Shown: piece by piece, positions 17,174-27,017 of the stretch
How positions within the stretch are numbered: the stretch's first letter is position 1
Layout of the letters: the number at the start of each line of letters is the position of its first letter
Assembly: GCA_009773205.1 (NCBI GenBank)
Contig: WPAE01000006.1
Span: forward strand, 1 to 64,000
Source: Ignavibacteria bacterium
Lineage (GTDB): Bacteria; Bacteroidota; Ignavibacteria; Ignavibacteriales; Melioribacteraceae
Direction: 5' to 3'
DNA: 64,000 bases
Made by a program: the position numbers and the translations under genes
Notes under the pieces: model-generated
The model's database searches: none
Told to the model about the DNA's origin: nothing
Seen by the model: only the letters and a program-made list of their open reading frames with translations

Positions 17174-19855
17174 TTAGAACGAGAACTCAAAACCAAATTC
17201 TACTCTTCTCGGTTCGCCGTAATTCCATGGATAACGAAGCCATTCTTCAACAGTGTTTGGTCTGTTAGGATCGTAACCAATGTTCTTGCCTTCTGTTGTA
17301 TATTCGGGCTTTCCGGTATCACCAAATACGTTAACCGCAATTTTGCTATCAAGTAAATTGAATACTCTCAAAAATGTAGTAACATTAAGACCAAAAACAT
17401 CTAAAGTTTTATGCATTCTCATATCAAGTGAGAATTGAGTTGGTCTTCTTCTGCTGTTGCGCTGCAAACCGCTTGTAATTCCTCTATCGGCAGTGTACTG
17501 TGTTATTGAAGGAGAATAAGGCAGTCCCGTTCCATACCTTGCAATTGTAGAAATTCCCCAGTCTTTATCTCCAACAAACATCGAGAAGTTGAGTAAATGC
17601 CTCTGATCCCAATCGAGTGGAATTAAGTAAAGAGTTGGTTCGTTGTTACCGAGCTGCGCAAAGAATTCATCCTCTGGGTTAGAATTACTTCCTTCAGCAA
17701 CTTGGTAAGTATAATTCAAATCAAGTGAATAATAATTAGTAAACCTCTTGTTAAGATTTAGAGTAATACCTTTTACGTTAGAATAATCTTTGTTAATAAA
17801 TGTAGAATATGTAACAAGATTTCTTGTAGTAATAAGTGGACCTGCGGTAATCCAGTTTCTGATATCGCGGTAGAAACCGGTAAGATCAATAGAAAAATAT
17901 TCGAAGAATTGCTGTTTGAAGCCAATCTCGTACATTGTTGTTGTTTGTGGTTTCAAATCAGGGTTGCCGTAAGGACCGTAACCAGAACCGGTTTCGGGTA
18001 CATAGTAAGGTCCGCGGTTGAATAAATATTGGAATGAAGGAACTTGTAAAAACTGTCCGTAAGAGAAGTGCAAAACGCCTTGATCGCTGATAGGATACGC
18101 AATTCCAAAGCGAGGACCAACAGACCATTTTGGCTCAGCTTTTTTGTAAAAATACTGCTCACGCTCAGCTAAACTCAGCTTTTGAAGCTCGCTCCTAAGA
18201 GGAAGATTAATATTCGGGTCAGAAGGGTCAACTAAAATATTTCCTTTAGAATCGAAGTAGTCTAAACGAAGACCAATATTAATAATCACATTATCAAACT
18301 CAATCTTGTCTTGTAAATAAGCAGAAAATTCTATCGGTTCAGAATCATACTTTGTTCTGTTAGGCGTATTTGGGTCTGGAATTGAGGGAACAAAAGGTTC
18401 TACAGGCACTCCATTTACTCTCATCGGTTCAAGGTTAAAATCATCGAAAGAAAGACTATGTCTTCTTCCTTCTAAGCCAAACTTAATCATGTGATTTTCA
18501 TTTACTTGACTTGTATAATCAAGTTTTGCAATCAAAGTATTAGTCTTTCTGAAAAATCTGTGGTTATTTGTTCCTTTTGTAACAAAAGCATAACCAACTG
18601 TACGTAAGGAATCTGGGTGAACATACCGAGCATCAAAAGGATCTTCATACAAGTATTCGTTAAAGTCTTTGTAGAAATCTGAAATCTTTAATGTATAGAA
18701 TGCAGAACTGGAAATAGTGTGAGTCATTGTAAAAGTAGCGTTGTAGCTGTTTGCAAATTTGTTTACATCGCCGCTTGGGTTCCATTTGAAAAAGTGGCTG
18801 TAATCTCTAAATTTTTCATTAGAGAATAATACTTCTGCGTTAAACTTAATTGAACCGGAAGCCATCCAGCTTAAATTAGCCTGACCAATTAGTCTCTTAT
18901 TCCAATTCATAGCAGTTAAAGCGCCATTGGCAGAATCGCCAAGAGTAGTAAATTTGTTATAGCCGTACAAGTAGCCATCATCATAAACGTAGCGTAAGTT
19001 TCCAAAGAAATTTGCTTTGCTGTCTGTAAATGGAATTGGTCCGCTTAAACTACCCTGAATATTGTAATTAGCAACAGGGCTGTATTTGTCAATTCCCACA
19101 AAATAATCTTTGAAGTTACTTGCGTAATCACTTCCGTATAATTTGAAATCGCCTTTGTAACTTCTTCCTCCTTCTTTAGTAACGGTATTAATAATGCCAG
19201 AAAGCGCCTGTCCATACTCAGCATTGAAAGTACCACTTATAACTTGTAACTCTTGAACGCTTGAGTTGTCAATTTCAATGCCACGGCTGTTATCGAAAGC
19301 ATCTGTAATTGAAATACCGTTTACCCAATAAGCAATTTCGGAAGAACGACCGCCACGAATGTGGAATTCGCCGCCGGCACCTCTTGTAACACCAGCTTGT
19401 AATTGTAAGACATCCGAAAGTTCTGCTACAGGCAGGTTTCTAATTTCTTCTGAAGTTACTCTTGCCTGGCTGGAAGTAACATCTCTTTGAATTTTATCAA
19501 CATTACCTTGAACAACAATTGCCTGCATTTCAACAGCTGTTTCCTCAAGAGCAGCATCTTGAGTTGTTGTTAAATCAATAGAGATTTGTATGTTTTGGAT
19601 AACTACTGATTGGTATCCAACGTATTGATACTTAACACTATATCTTCCGGGCGGAATATTTAGTATTGTATATTTTCCATCAAGGTCTGTCGCTGCGCCA
19701 AGTGGTGTGCCATCAATTACAACATTAACAAAGGGCAGCGGCTCGCCAGTTTTTTTATCGGTTACTTTTCCTGTCAGCTTTCCGGTGGTTCCGGCTAAAA
19801 GGCAGTAAGGTACCAAAGCAACCAATAATAGTAACTTGGTAACTATTTTTTTCAT
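17174..19855 (-). CDS. TonB-dependent receptor with carboxypeptidase-regulatory-like N-terminus
   Basis: GKVTDKKTGEPLPFVNVVIDGTPLGAATDLDGKYTILNIPPGRYSVKYQYVGYQ; plug VAELSDVLQLQAGVTRGAGGEFHIRGGRSSEIAYWVNGI. Confidence 0.92.
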   Translation of the reverse strand: MKKIVTKLLLLVALVPYCLLAGTTGKLTGKVTDKKTGEPLPFVNVVIDGTPLGAATDLDGKYTILNIPPGRYSVKYQYVGYQSVVIQNIQISIDLTTTQDAALEETAVEMQAIVVQGNVDKIQRDVTSSQARVTSEEIRNLPVAELSDVLQLQAGVTRGAGGEFHIRGGRSSEIAYWVNGISITDAFDNSRGIEIDNSSVQELQVISGTFNAEYGQALSGIINTVTKEGGRSYKGDFKLYGSDYASNFKDYFVGIDKYSPVANYNIQGSLSGPIPFTDSKANFFGNLRYVYDDGYLYGYNKFTTLGDSANGALTAMNWNKRLIGQANLSWMASGSIKFNAEVLFSNEKFRDYSHFFKWNPSGDVNKFANSYNATFTMTHTISSSAFYTLKISDFYKDFNEYLYEDPFDARYVHPDSLRTVGYAFVTKGTNNHRFFRKTNTLIAKLDYTSQVNENHMIKFGLEGRRHSLSFDDFNLEPMRVNGVPVEPFVPSIPDPNTPNRTKYDSEPIEFSAYLQDKIEFDNVIINIGLRLDYFDSKGNILVDPSDPNINLPLRSELQKLSLAEREQYFYKKAEPKWSVGPRFGIAYPISDQGVLHFSYGQFLQVPSFQYLFNRGPYYVPETGSGYGPYGNPDLKPQTTTMYEIGFKQQFFEYFSIDLTGFYRDIRNWITAGPLITTRNLVTYSTFINKDYSNVKGITLNLNKRFTNYYSLDLNYTYQVAEGSNSNPEDEFFAQLGNNEPTLYLIPLDWDQRHLLNFSMFVGDKDWGISTIARYGTGLPYSPSITQYTADRGITSGLQRNSRRRPTQFSLDMRMHKTLDVFGLNVTTFLRVFNLLDSKIAVNVFGDTGKPEYTTEGKNIGYDPNRPNTVEEWLRYPWNYGEPRRVEFGFEFSF

Positions 19856-19901
19856 AGTGCGCTCCTATATTCAAACAATAAATAATACAAATAAATTACT
19901 G

Positions 19902-21593
19902 TTAGTCTATTGTTAAAGACCCTAACAGTTCATCATTCCACTTTACAATAGTTTTCTTTCTAAGTCCAGTAATGTACTCCTCCATTATCGGTTTCGATTT
20001 TTCTTTTCGTAAAAGTTTTTCAGCTAATTCTTTCACTTCATCAAAGCTTTTAATTCCGCCCTCTTTTTTCCCTAGGAGTTTAAAAATTCCAAACATCTCT
20101 TGAATCTTTAAAGGACCAATAATATTTCCAATTTCTGCATTTGCTAATGTATCTTTCAAACCGCCAAATTTGGAAATTTCAGAAAAGCCCATTTCTCCTT
20201 TGTTTTTAGCAGACCAAGTTCTTAGAGAGTACTTTGCCGCCAAATCACCAAAATCTGAACCGGATTTTATTCTTCCAATTAATGAATCTGCTAAAGTTTT
20301 TCTGCTAACAATAATTTCTTGAACATTTATTTGGTCTTCGCTCTTAAAATAAATCGGATTATCATTATAAAATTTTTCTACTTCGTTTAGATTAAAAATT
20401 TTAGTTTCGGCAACCTGGGCGCGTTTATATTTTAGGAAAATATTGTTGTTATACTTTTTGATTGTCTTTTGTACTTCGTCTGCTTTATTATAACCTTTCT
20501 TTACTGCTAAACCTAACAAAATATCTTGAAGCACAAAACCCTTAATTACAGCTTCAAAGTTCTTTTCTGTATCAACTTTTTCTCTATGAAAGAATGGCAT
20601 TTCGTTTATTCTATTTAAAATATCTTTTTGCAAATAATTTTTTCTTTGATATTTAACAAAAACACCCGGCAAAAAATCTCTGGTATTCAACTCTACCAAA
20701 TTCACTGTTGAATATGTTAAATTCTCTAATGTTTTGCTAAGTATTTTTTTGTCCACTATAACGTTATGCGGATTAAAATATTTCTTTACGAAATCTGCTT
20801 CAGCTACACTGCGGTTTCTCATTCTCACAGTTCGTTCGATATGCCTTTTATTCTTAATAAACTCTGTTTCTGTTAATAAAGGATTTGGCACTCTTTCCTC
20901 AACTTTAATGATGCTGTAACCAAACTTAGTTTTAATTGGTTTCGAGATTTCTCCCGGATTTAATGAGTACGCAGCATCTTCAAAAGCCGGGTCCATATCG
21001 CCCCATGAAAAGAAACCTAAATAACCTCCATTGTTTTGCAGCGTAGAATCTGTAAAAACTTGTTTGGCTAAAGTGTAAAAATCCTCTCCGGTTTGAAGCA
21101 ACTGATATAAACTGTTTGCCTCTTCTTCTGTTTCTGCATGTAAATGTCTTGCAGAAATTTTGAGGTTGGTTTTGTAAAAAGCATCTCTCAACTCAGCTTC
21201 GGAAACTTTCATTTTTGCATAAATATCTCTATCCTTAAGAAATGCTAAAACAGTTTGCTTCTCTGCCCATTTAAGTTCTTTCTTGTATTCAATGTTATCA
21301 AAAATGCTTTTGTTGTCATCGTACTGAAGAAGAAGAGTTTCGTTGATTAAATTGTTGAGGATTGCCCGGCGCGTTACAATATTGTCTTTAATGCCGGATG
21401 CGAAGATGTAATCGGAATAACGTGTAAGAAAATCTGATGTGTAAATCTTAGTTGGGCCGACTTCTGCAATTACATTTTTAGGTAGCGCTAACTGTTGCGA
21501 TTGGAAAACTTGGTTGTTTAGTAAAGTAAGGATGCAAATTAACGTGAATACAGTTTTGTACTGTTTAATCATTTTACCGTTACAAAAAACCAA
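19902..21593 (-). CDS. Peptidylprolyl isomerase (PpiC/SurA-like)
   Basis: Two parvulin-type modules: SARHLHAETEEEANSLYQLL...GGYLGFFSWGDMDPAFEDAAYSLNPGEIS and INVQEIIVSRKTLADSL...GDLAAKYS. Confidence 0.88.
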   Translation of the reverse strand: MVFCNGKMIKQYKTVFTLICILTLLNNQVFQSQQLALPKNVIAEVGPTKIYTSDFLTRYSDYIFASGIKDNIVTRRAILNNLINETLLLQYDDNKSIFDNIEYKKELKWAEKQTVLAFLKDRDIYAKMKVSEAELRDAFYKTNLKISARHLHAETEEEANSLYQLLQTGEDFYTLAKQVFTDSTLQNNGGYLGFFSWGDMDPAFEDAAYSLNPGEISKPIKTKFGYSIIKVEERVPNPLLTETEFIKNKRHIERTVRMRNRSVAEADFVKKYFNPHNVIVDKKILSKTLENLTYSTVNLVELNTRDFLPGVFVKYQRKNYLQKDILNRINEMPFFHREKVDTEKNFEAVIKGFVLQDILLGLAVKKGYNKADEVQKTIKKYNNNIFLKYKRAQVAETKIFNLNEVEKFYNDNPIYFKSEDQINVQEIIVSRKTLADSLIGRIKSGSDFGDLAAKYSLRTWSAKNKGEMGFSEISKFGGLKDTLANAEIGNIIGPLKIQEMFGIFKLLGKKEGGIKSFDEVKELAEKLLRKEKSKPIMEEYITGLRKKTIVKWNDELLGSLTID

Positions 21594-21873
21594 ATAACAA
21601 TGTTTTGAAAGGACGAATTTTTTTTGATTACTTGTTACAAAATACTAAAAGCTGCTCTTTAAAATCAAATATATAAATGGATTATTAAAGTCTTTGTTCT
21701 TTCATTGTCCCGCATTGTGAGGTTAAAATTTTTAAAATACTAATTTTTAGAGGTGCCCTAAATTGATAACTTTTGAGCAGTTTGCAGACTTTAAAGCACT
21801 AATTGCTTAGACATTATTTCCTTATATTAACACGTAAATTTATAGAAATGAATTACTTAGCTCATAGAACAAG

Positions 21874-22941
21874 GTGGTAATCTTTTTGAAAAGGAAGAGC
21901 ACAAAAACCGATTATAGCACAAAGCTTATTACTCTTAATGATATTGCAGCTAAATTAGGAGTATCTACCATTACTGTTTCAAAAGCTTTGCGGGGTCATC
22001 CGGATATTTCCAAAACAACTGCCGAGTTAATTAAGAAAACCGCCGATGAATTAGGCTACTCTCCTAACTTTATGGCTCGCAGTTTAGCTGCTAGAAAATC
22101 CAATACTATTGGCGTTGTTCTTCCACAGATCGATCATCACTTTTTCAGCTCTGTTATAGATCATATTTACAATTTTGCGCTAGATCACCAATACCATGCT
22201 TTTTTAACAGTTTCTCATGAAAATGCAGAATTGCAGAAAAAGCAAATTCAATCTCTGCTTTCCATGCGCGTTGACGGTATAATTATTTCAGTTTCTCAAG
22301 ACACAAAAGATTTTGAAATTTTTGAAACTGCAAAGAAACGACGAGTTCCACTTGTTTTTATGGACCGAATACCGGATTTGGCAGATTGCAACACAGTAGC
22401 GGTAGATGACAAAGGCGCATCTTACAAGGCTATCGAACATGCTATAAATCTTGGTTATAGAAGAATTGCTCACTTTGCCGGGCATACTAACATCAGCATT
22501 GGCAGAGAGCGCATGCTTGGTTTTCACAAAGCTATGAAGGATAATGGATTAAATGTAAACCCAGACTGGGTAATTGAGGGCGATTTTGATGAAAAAAGCG
22601 GCTACGATTCATTTATGAAACTTTACCGCGAAAAGAACCTGCCCGATTTTATTCTTGCCGTTACATATCCCACAGCAATTGGAATTTATACTGCCGCTCA
22701 AGAAGTTGGTTTAACAATTCCAGATGATATTGATTTGATTTGCTTCGGCAACTCAGAAGTACAAAACTTTTTATCTCCTCCACTTAGCTGTGTTAATCAA
22801 CCTACAGACCAATTAGCCTCTAAATCTATGAACCTGCTTATTGACAACATTAACAATATAGATAATTTCAAGTGCAAGAAGATTGTAATAGATACTGAGT
22901 TGATCTTAAGAGGAACTTGCATTAAATATAATCGTAGTTAG
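21874..22941 (+). CDS. LacI family transcriptional regulator
   Basis: ITLNDIAAKLGVSTITVSKALRGHPDISKTTAELIKKTADELGYSPN. Confidence 0.93.
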   Translation: MVIFLKRKSTKTDYSTKLITLNDIAAKLGVSTITVSKALRGHPDISKTTAELIKKTADELGYSPNFMARSLAARKSNTIGVVLPQIDHHFFSSVIDHIYNFALDHQYHAFLTVSHENAELQKKQIQSLLSMRVDGIIISVSQDTKDFEIFETAKKRRVPLVFMDRIPDLADCNTVAVDDKGASYKAIEHAINLGYRRIAHFAGHTNISIGRERMLGFHKAMKDNGLNVNPDWVIEGDFDEKSGYDSFMKLYREKNLPDFILAVTYPTAIGIYTAAQEVGLTIPDDIDLICFGNSEVQNFLSPPLSCVNQPTDQLASKSMNLLIDNINNIDNFKCKKIVIDTELILRGTCIKYNRS

Positions 22942-22980
22942 CAAACTTAATTCTCTCATAACTTTCTCATCTAAGACTCA

Positions 22981-23883
22981 ATGCTAAAAGAAAAAGCTAT
23001 TTCAAAAATAAACGAACTTAAAAAAAATATTGACAACTCCGGTTTAACTTCCACTTCTATCATTCAGAAAAATTACCATTATGAGTTTGATGCCATTCAA
23101 GATGGAAAGAAGATTAAAATCTTACTCTACTTTGGGAAAAAAGGATTAAACCTTGTTATTCAAGGAGATCAAAAATCAACACTTTACAGCACAGTAAACA
23201 ATTTAGTTAACGAAGAGCCTGTGCTTGGTCTAACGGAAGCAAAAGTTGAAGAACCAAATTCATACATAGGAACTGACGAAGCTGGCAAAGGGGACATTTT
23301 TGGTCCATTGGTTATAGCTGCAGTTTTTGTTGATAAAGATTCGAAAAAAGAATTGTTAAGAATTGGCGTTCGGGATAGCAAAGCACTTAGCGATCCGCAG
23401 ATTGATTTTCTCGCAGCAAAAATCAAAAATATTTGTAAAGGCTATTATTCGATTATTGAGCTTAGACCGGAACTTTATAACAGAAAATATGAAGAGTATA
23501 AAAACTTAAACAAGCTCTTAAGCTTTGGGCATTCTAAAGCAATAAAGATTTTACTCGATGATATAGATGCTAAAACTGTTATCTCGGATAAATTTAGCAC
23601 TCAAGGTCTCGAGATTCACAGAGATAAGTCTTTTTCGCATGTAGAATTTATTGATACTGAAAAAGCAGAACGCTTTATTGCTGTTGCAGCTGCTTCAATA
23701 CTTGCGCGCAATACTTTTAATAAGTGGTTCTACGAACTTGAGTATAAAGGACTGGATTTTCCAAAAGGCTCAAGTGAAAAAGCCAAGAGTTTTCTTAAAA
23801 GATTCTTAAAGCAAAATGAATATTCTACACTAATAAATTTTGCCAAATTACATTTTAAGACTATCAAAGAATCATTGAAGTAA
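22981..23883 (+). CDS. rnhC: Ribonuclease HIII
   Basis: YIGTDEAGKGDIFGPLVIAAVFV plus N-terminal TBP-like domain. Confidence 0.88.
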   Translation: MLKEKAISKINELKKNIDNSGLTSTSIIQKNYHYEFDAIQDGKKIKILLYFGKKGLNLVIQGDQKSTLYSTVNNLVNEEPVLGLTEAKVEEPNSYIGTDEAGKGDIFGPLVIAAVFVDKDSKKELLRIGVRDSKALSDPQIDFLAAKIKNICKGYYSIIELRPELYNRKYEEYKNLNKLLSFGHSKAIKILLDDIDAKTVISDKFSTQGLEIHRDKSFSHVEFIDTEKAERFIAVAAASILARNTFNKWFYELEYKGLDFPKGSSEKAKSFLKRFLKQNEYSTLINFAKLHFKTIKESLK

Positions 23884-23900
23884 AAATATATGGAGCCTAA

Positions 23901-25001
23901 GTGAAAACGAAAATTAAGAGAATTGGCATTCTTACTGGCGGCGGTGATTGTCCCGGCTTAAACGCAGTTATACGCGGAGTTACAAAGCCTGCTCACGATA
24001 ATGGCATTTCCGTTTTCGGAATATTAGATGGATTTGAAGGTTTAGTAAATGGAAAGACAATTGAGCTATACAACAAAGACGTATCTGGTATTTTGGGAAA
24101 AGGAGGAACAATACTTGGATCATCAAATAAAGGCGATCCATTTCATTGGCCTGAAGAAACTAACGGAAAAATTAAAATTGTGGACCGATCAAAAGAAGCA
24201 TTAAAAAACTATGATGGCTGGGGACTTGATGCATTAGTTGCTATTGGCGGAGATGGTACAATGAACATTGCACATAAGATGAGTTTGATGGGAATGAATA
24301 TAGTTGGTGTTCCTAAAACAATAGATAACGACCTTGAAGCTACAGATTTAACATTCGGACACGATTCTGCAGTTTATGTTGTATCTGAAGCATTGGATCG
24401 GCTTCACACTACTGCATCGGCTCATCATCGTGTAATGGTTTGCGAAGTTATGGGGAGATATGCAGGCTGGATTGCACTAAACGGTGGAATTGCCGGCGGT
24501 GCAGATATTATTCTTATTCCGGAAATACCGTTCAACTGGAATACAGTTTATGAAAAAGTTTTACAAAGGAATATGCGCGGCAAACGTTTCAGTCTTGTTT
24601 GTGTTGCAGAGGGCGCAAGACCTAAAAATGGCTCTTTAATTACAAAAGCCAAAGACAAAAGGAGAACCGATCCTATTCAGCTTGGTGGTATTGGAGAATA
24701 TGTTGCCAAGATGATTAGCAGCAATACCGGTTTGGAAACAAGAACTACTGTACTCGGGCATTTGCAGAGAGGCGGAAGCCCAACTCCTTTTGATAGAATT
24801 CTTTCAACCAAATTTGGTACAAATGCCATACAGTTAGTTATGAAAAGACAATTTGGAAGAATGGTGGCTTTGAAAGGATCGGAAATAATTAGCGTTAAGC
24901 TTGCAAATGCCATATCTAAGCAAAAACTAGTTAAACAAAAAGACCAGGCTGTGCTTGCAGCTTTATCGGTTGGTGTAAGTTTTGGCAGCGAAAAGTTATA
25001 A
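23901..25001 (+). CDS. pfkA: 6-phosphofructokinase
   Basis: RIGILTGGGDCPGLNAVIRGV, ALVAIGGDGTMNIA, GVPKTIDND. Confidence 0.92.
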   Translation: MKTKIKRIGILTGGGDCPGLNAVIRGVTKPAHDNGISVFGILDGFEGLVNGKTIELYNKDVSGILGKGGTILGSSNKGDPFHWPEETNGKIKIVDRSKEALKNYDGWGLDALVAIGGDGTMNIAHKMSLMGMNIVGVPKTIDNDLEATDLTFGHDSAVYVVSEALDRLHTTASAHHRVMVCEVMGRYAGWIALNGGIAGGADIILIPEIPFNWNTVYEKVLQRNMRGKRFSLVCVAEGARPKNGSLITKAKDKRRTDPIQLGGIGEYVAKMISSNTGLETRTTVLGHLQRGGSPTPFDRILSTKFGTNAIQLVMKRQFGRMVALKGSEIISVKLANAISKQKLVKQKDQAVLAALSVGVSFGSEKL

Positions 25002-25092
25002 CATTTCTTGCATTGGATTGGTAAGAATCATTATTTTCGCACACGTTATTTGAAAAGCTGTTTAATATAGTAAGATCATGCAGATAAACTTT

Positions 25093-25184
25093 GCTCAGAG
25101 TGGTTAGAACGCAGCGAATTGAGTTTTGAGTTTAATGTATTTGGGTCGTAGTTCAGCCTGTCCGCCTTTGGCGGATTGGTTAGA
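25093..25184 (+). repeat. Degenerate partial duplications of the tRNA-Asp 5' half and upstream region
   Basis: aattgagttttgagtttaatgtatttgggtcgtagttcag (25117-25156) repeats as 25185-25226; ttggttagaa repeated; interrupted by palindrome 25157-25175. Confidence 0.8.
25157..25175. repeat. Palindrome CCTGTCCGCCTTTGGCGGA inserted in duplicated tRNA-Asp D-loop
   Basis: TCCGCC-ttt-GGCGGA flanked by ...GTAGTTCAG and TTGGTTAGAA, contiguous in the intact tRNA-Asp. Related to TCCGCCagaGGCGGA in the 99-bp repeat. Confidence 0.75.
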
Positions 25185-25210
25185 AATTGAGTTTTGAGTT
25201 TAATGTATTT

Positions 25211-25287
25211 GGGGTCGTAGTTCAGTTGGTTAGAACGCCTGCCTGTCACGCAGGAGGTCGCGAGTTCGAGTCTCGTCGGCCCCGCCA
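25211..25287 (+). tRNA. tRNA-Asp(GTC)
   Basis: Cloverleaf by hand: GGGGTCG/CGGCCCC acceptor, anticodon arm CCTGC-CTGTCAC-GCAGG, T-arm GCGAG-TTCGAGT-CTCGT, encoded CCA. Confidence 0.97.
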
Positions 25288-25312
25288 AAAAAAACGGGTA
25301 AACCCGCTCTTA

Positions 25313-25350
25313 AAAGCCCCGATTCTTAGCGAATCGGGGCTTTTTGTTTT
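25313..25350 (+). terminator. Terminator downstream of tRNA-Asp
   Basis: AAAAGCCCCGATTC-ttagc-GAATCGGGGCTTTT. Confidence 0.85.
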
Positions 25351-25651
25351 TATGACTTCATTTAATGCTTTATAGGGTTGCTAAAAGGGTTGCTGATTTT
25401 GGGATGTTGCCAATTTTGTCAAGCGAATGCGGAATATTTGTTCATGGCGCCAGTCTCTCCCATCAAGTCTTGGTAGGTTCTGGCTGTTTTTAGGTCAGCC
25501 TTCAACTGAGTGCCTTCGGAAGTAGCGAGGGTTTATGAAAAAGTAAAAGGGGTAAGGATTTTTATCATGATCCAAAATTATTGTGAAGCATAAAAAAACC
25601 CACTTTAGCAGCGGGTTTAAATTCTAAAAAGCCTATGAATAAAATATAGTT

Positions 25652-26212
25652 TTAAACTTCCATAATTTCTTTTTCTTTGTGCTTAATTAGTTCGTCAATT
25701 TTTGTAATGTGTTCGTCAGTAAGTTTCTGCGTTTCTTTTTCGGCTTCTTTCAATTCGTCTTCAGTAAGTTTCTTTTCTTTTTCCTGTTTTTTCAAATGGT
25801 CATTGGCATCGCGGCGTACATTACGCAAAGCAATTTTAGATTCTTCTCCAAATTTCTTTACTAGCTTAACTAATTCTTTTCTTCTTTCTTCGTTAAGCGG
25901 GGGAATGGGAATTTTGAGATTTGTTCCATCACTAATGGGATTTAGACCTAACCCTGCAGACATAATAGCTTTATCAATAGCCTGCACCATAGATTTATCC
26001 CAAGGAGTAATTCCAATTGTATGGGCATCAATAACGCTAACATTGCCCACTTGATTAAGTGGACTCATAGTTCCGTAGTAATCTACTTTAATGCCATCAA
26101 GCAATGCAGTAGTTGCTTTACCAGTTCTTATTTTAACAATTTCACTTCTAAAAGCTTCTACGGTTTTGTCCATTCTTAGTTTTGCGTCTTTAATAACTTC
26201 GTTATTCATCAT
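25652..26212 (-). CDS. frr: Ribosome recycling factor
   Basis: AKLRMDKTVEAFRSEIVKIRTGKATTALLDGIKVDYYG...RRDANDHLKK. Confidence 0.96.
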   Translation of the reverse strand: MMNNEVIKDAKLRMDKTVEAFRSEIVKIRTGKATTALLDGIKVDYYGTMSPLNQVGNVSVIDAHTIGITPWDKSMVQAIDKAIMSAGLGLNPISDGTNLKIPIPPLNEERRKELVKLVKKFGEESKIALRNVRRDANDHLKKQEKEKKLTEDELKEAEKETQKLTDEHITKIDELIKHKEKEIMEV

Positions 26213-26224
26213 TTTTCCTCGAAA

Positions 26225-26962
26225 TTAATTCTTACTTACTGCAAAATTTCCAACCGAAGTTCCAATACTTTCGCCTGTACAGAGTTTTAGCAAGTTATCC
26301 GGTTTATCCATATTAAATACAATTATAGGCAAGTTATTTTCTTTGCAAAGCGAAATAGCTGTCATATCCATTACGCGTAAGTTTTTCTGAATTACATCTA
26401 AATATGAAATTTCGTTAAACATACTCGCTTCTGGGTTTTTTTCCGGATCGGCATCATAAACACCGTCAACTCTTGTTCCTTTAATAATCGCATCTGCCTC
26501 AATTTCAACAGCGCGTAAAGAAGCTGCAGTATCTGTGCTAAAATACGGATGCCCTGTTCCCGCACCAAAAATTACAATTCTCTTTTTCTCAAGATGGCGT
26601 ATTGCTCTTCTTCGAATGTAAGGCTCAGCTATTGCACTCATATTGATTGCTGTCATCAAACGTGTAAACATTCCATTGTTTTCTAATGTGTTTTGCAATG
26701 CCAATGAGTTAATCATTGTTGCAAGCATACCCATTTGATCGCCGGTTACTCGGTCTATACCTTGTCCTTCGGCATTTAATCCGCGGTAAATATTCCCTCC
26801 GCCAATTACAATTCCAACCTGTACGCCAAGTTCATAAATTTTCTTGATCTCCTTAGCAAAAAAAGTTAGAATCTGTGGATCAATGCCAAATTCGCCTTCT
26901 CCGGCAAGCGACTCGCCAGAAAGCTTTAGCAAAATTCTTTTGTACTTAAGGTTATTATTCAT
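26225..26962 (-). CDS. pyrH: UMP kinase
   Basis: [23 protein letters not shown]...[13 protein letters not shown]. Confidence 0.96.
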   Translation of the reverse strand: MNNNLKYKRILLKLSGESLAGEGEFGIDPQILTFFAKEIKKIYELGVQVGIVIGGGNIYRGLNAEGQGIDRVTGDQMGMLATMINSLALQNTLENNGMFTRLMTAINMSAIAEPYIRRRAIRHLEKKRIVIFGAGTGHPYFSTDTAASLRAVEIEADAIIKGTRVDGVYDADPEKNPEASMFNEISYLDVIQKNLRVMDMTAISLCKENNLPIIVFNMDKPDNLLKLCTGESIGTSVGNFAVSKN

Positions 26963-26982
26963 CGTGATTCCAATATAAAAAA

Positions 26983-27010
26983 AAAGGTCTTATTGTAAAA
27001 TAAGACCTTT
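26983..27010 (-). terminator. Hairpin terminator/attenuator between tsf and pyrH
   Basis: AAAGGTCTTATT-gtaa-AATAAGACCTTT perfect 12-bp stem with A-run on + strand (U-run on the minus transcript). Confidence 0.7.
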
Positions 27011-27017
27011 CCGCGTT

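Noticed and set aside
25405-25530. Possible integrase C-terminal remnant on the minus strand next to tRNA-Asp (TSEGTQLKADLKTARTYQDLMGETGAMNKYSAFA*)
   Set aside because: Short frame with no recognisable recombinase motif; too weak to call.
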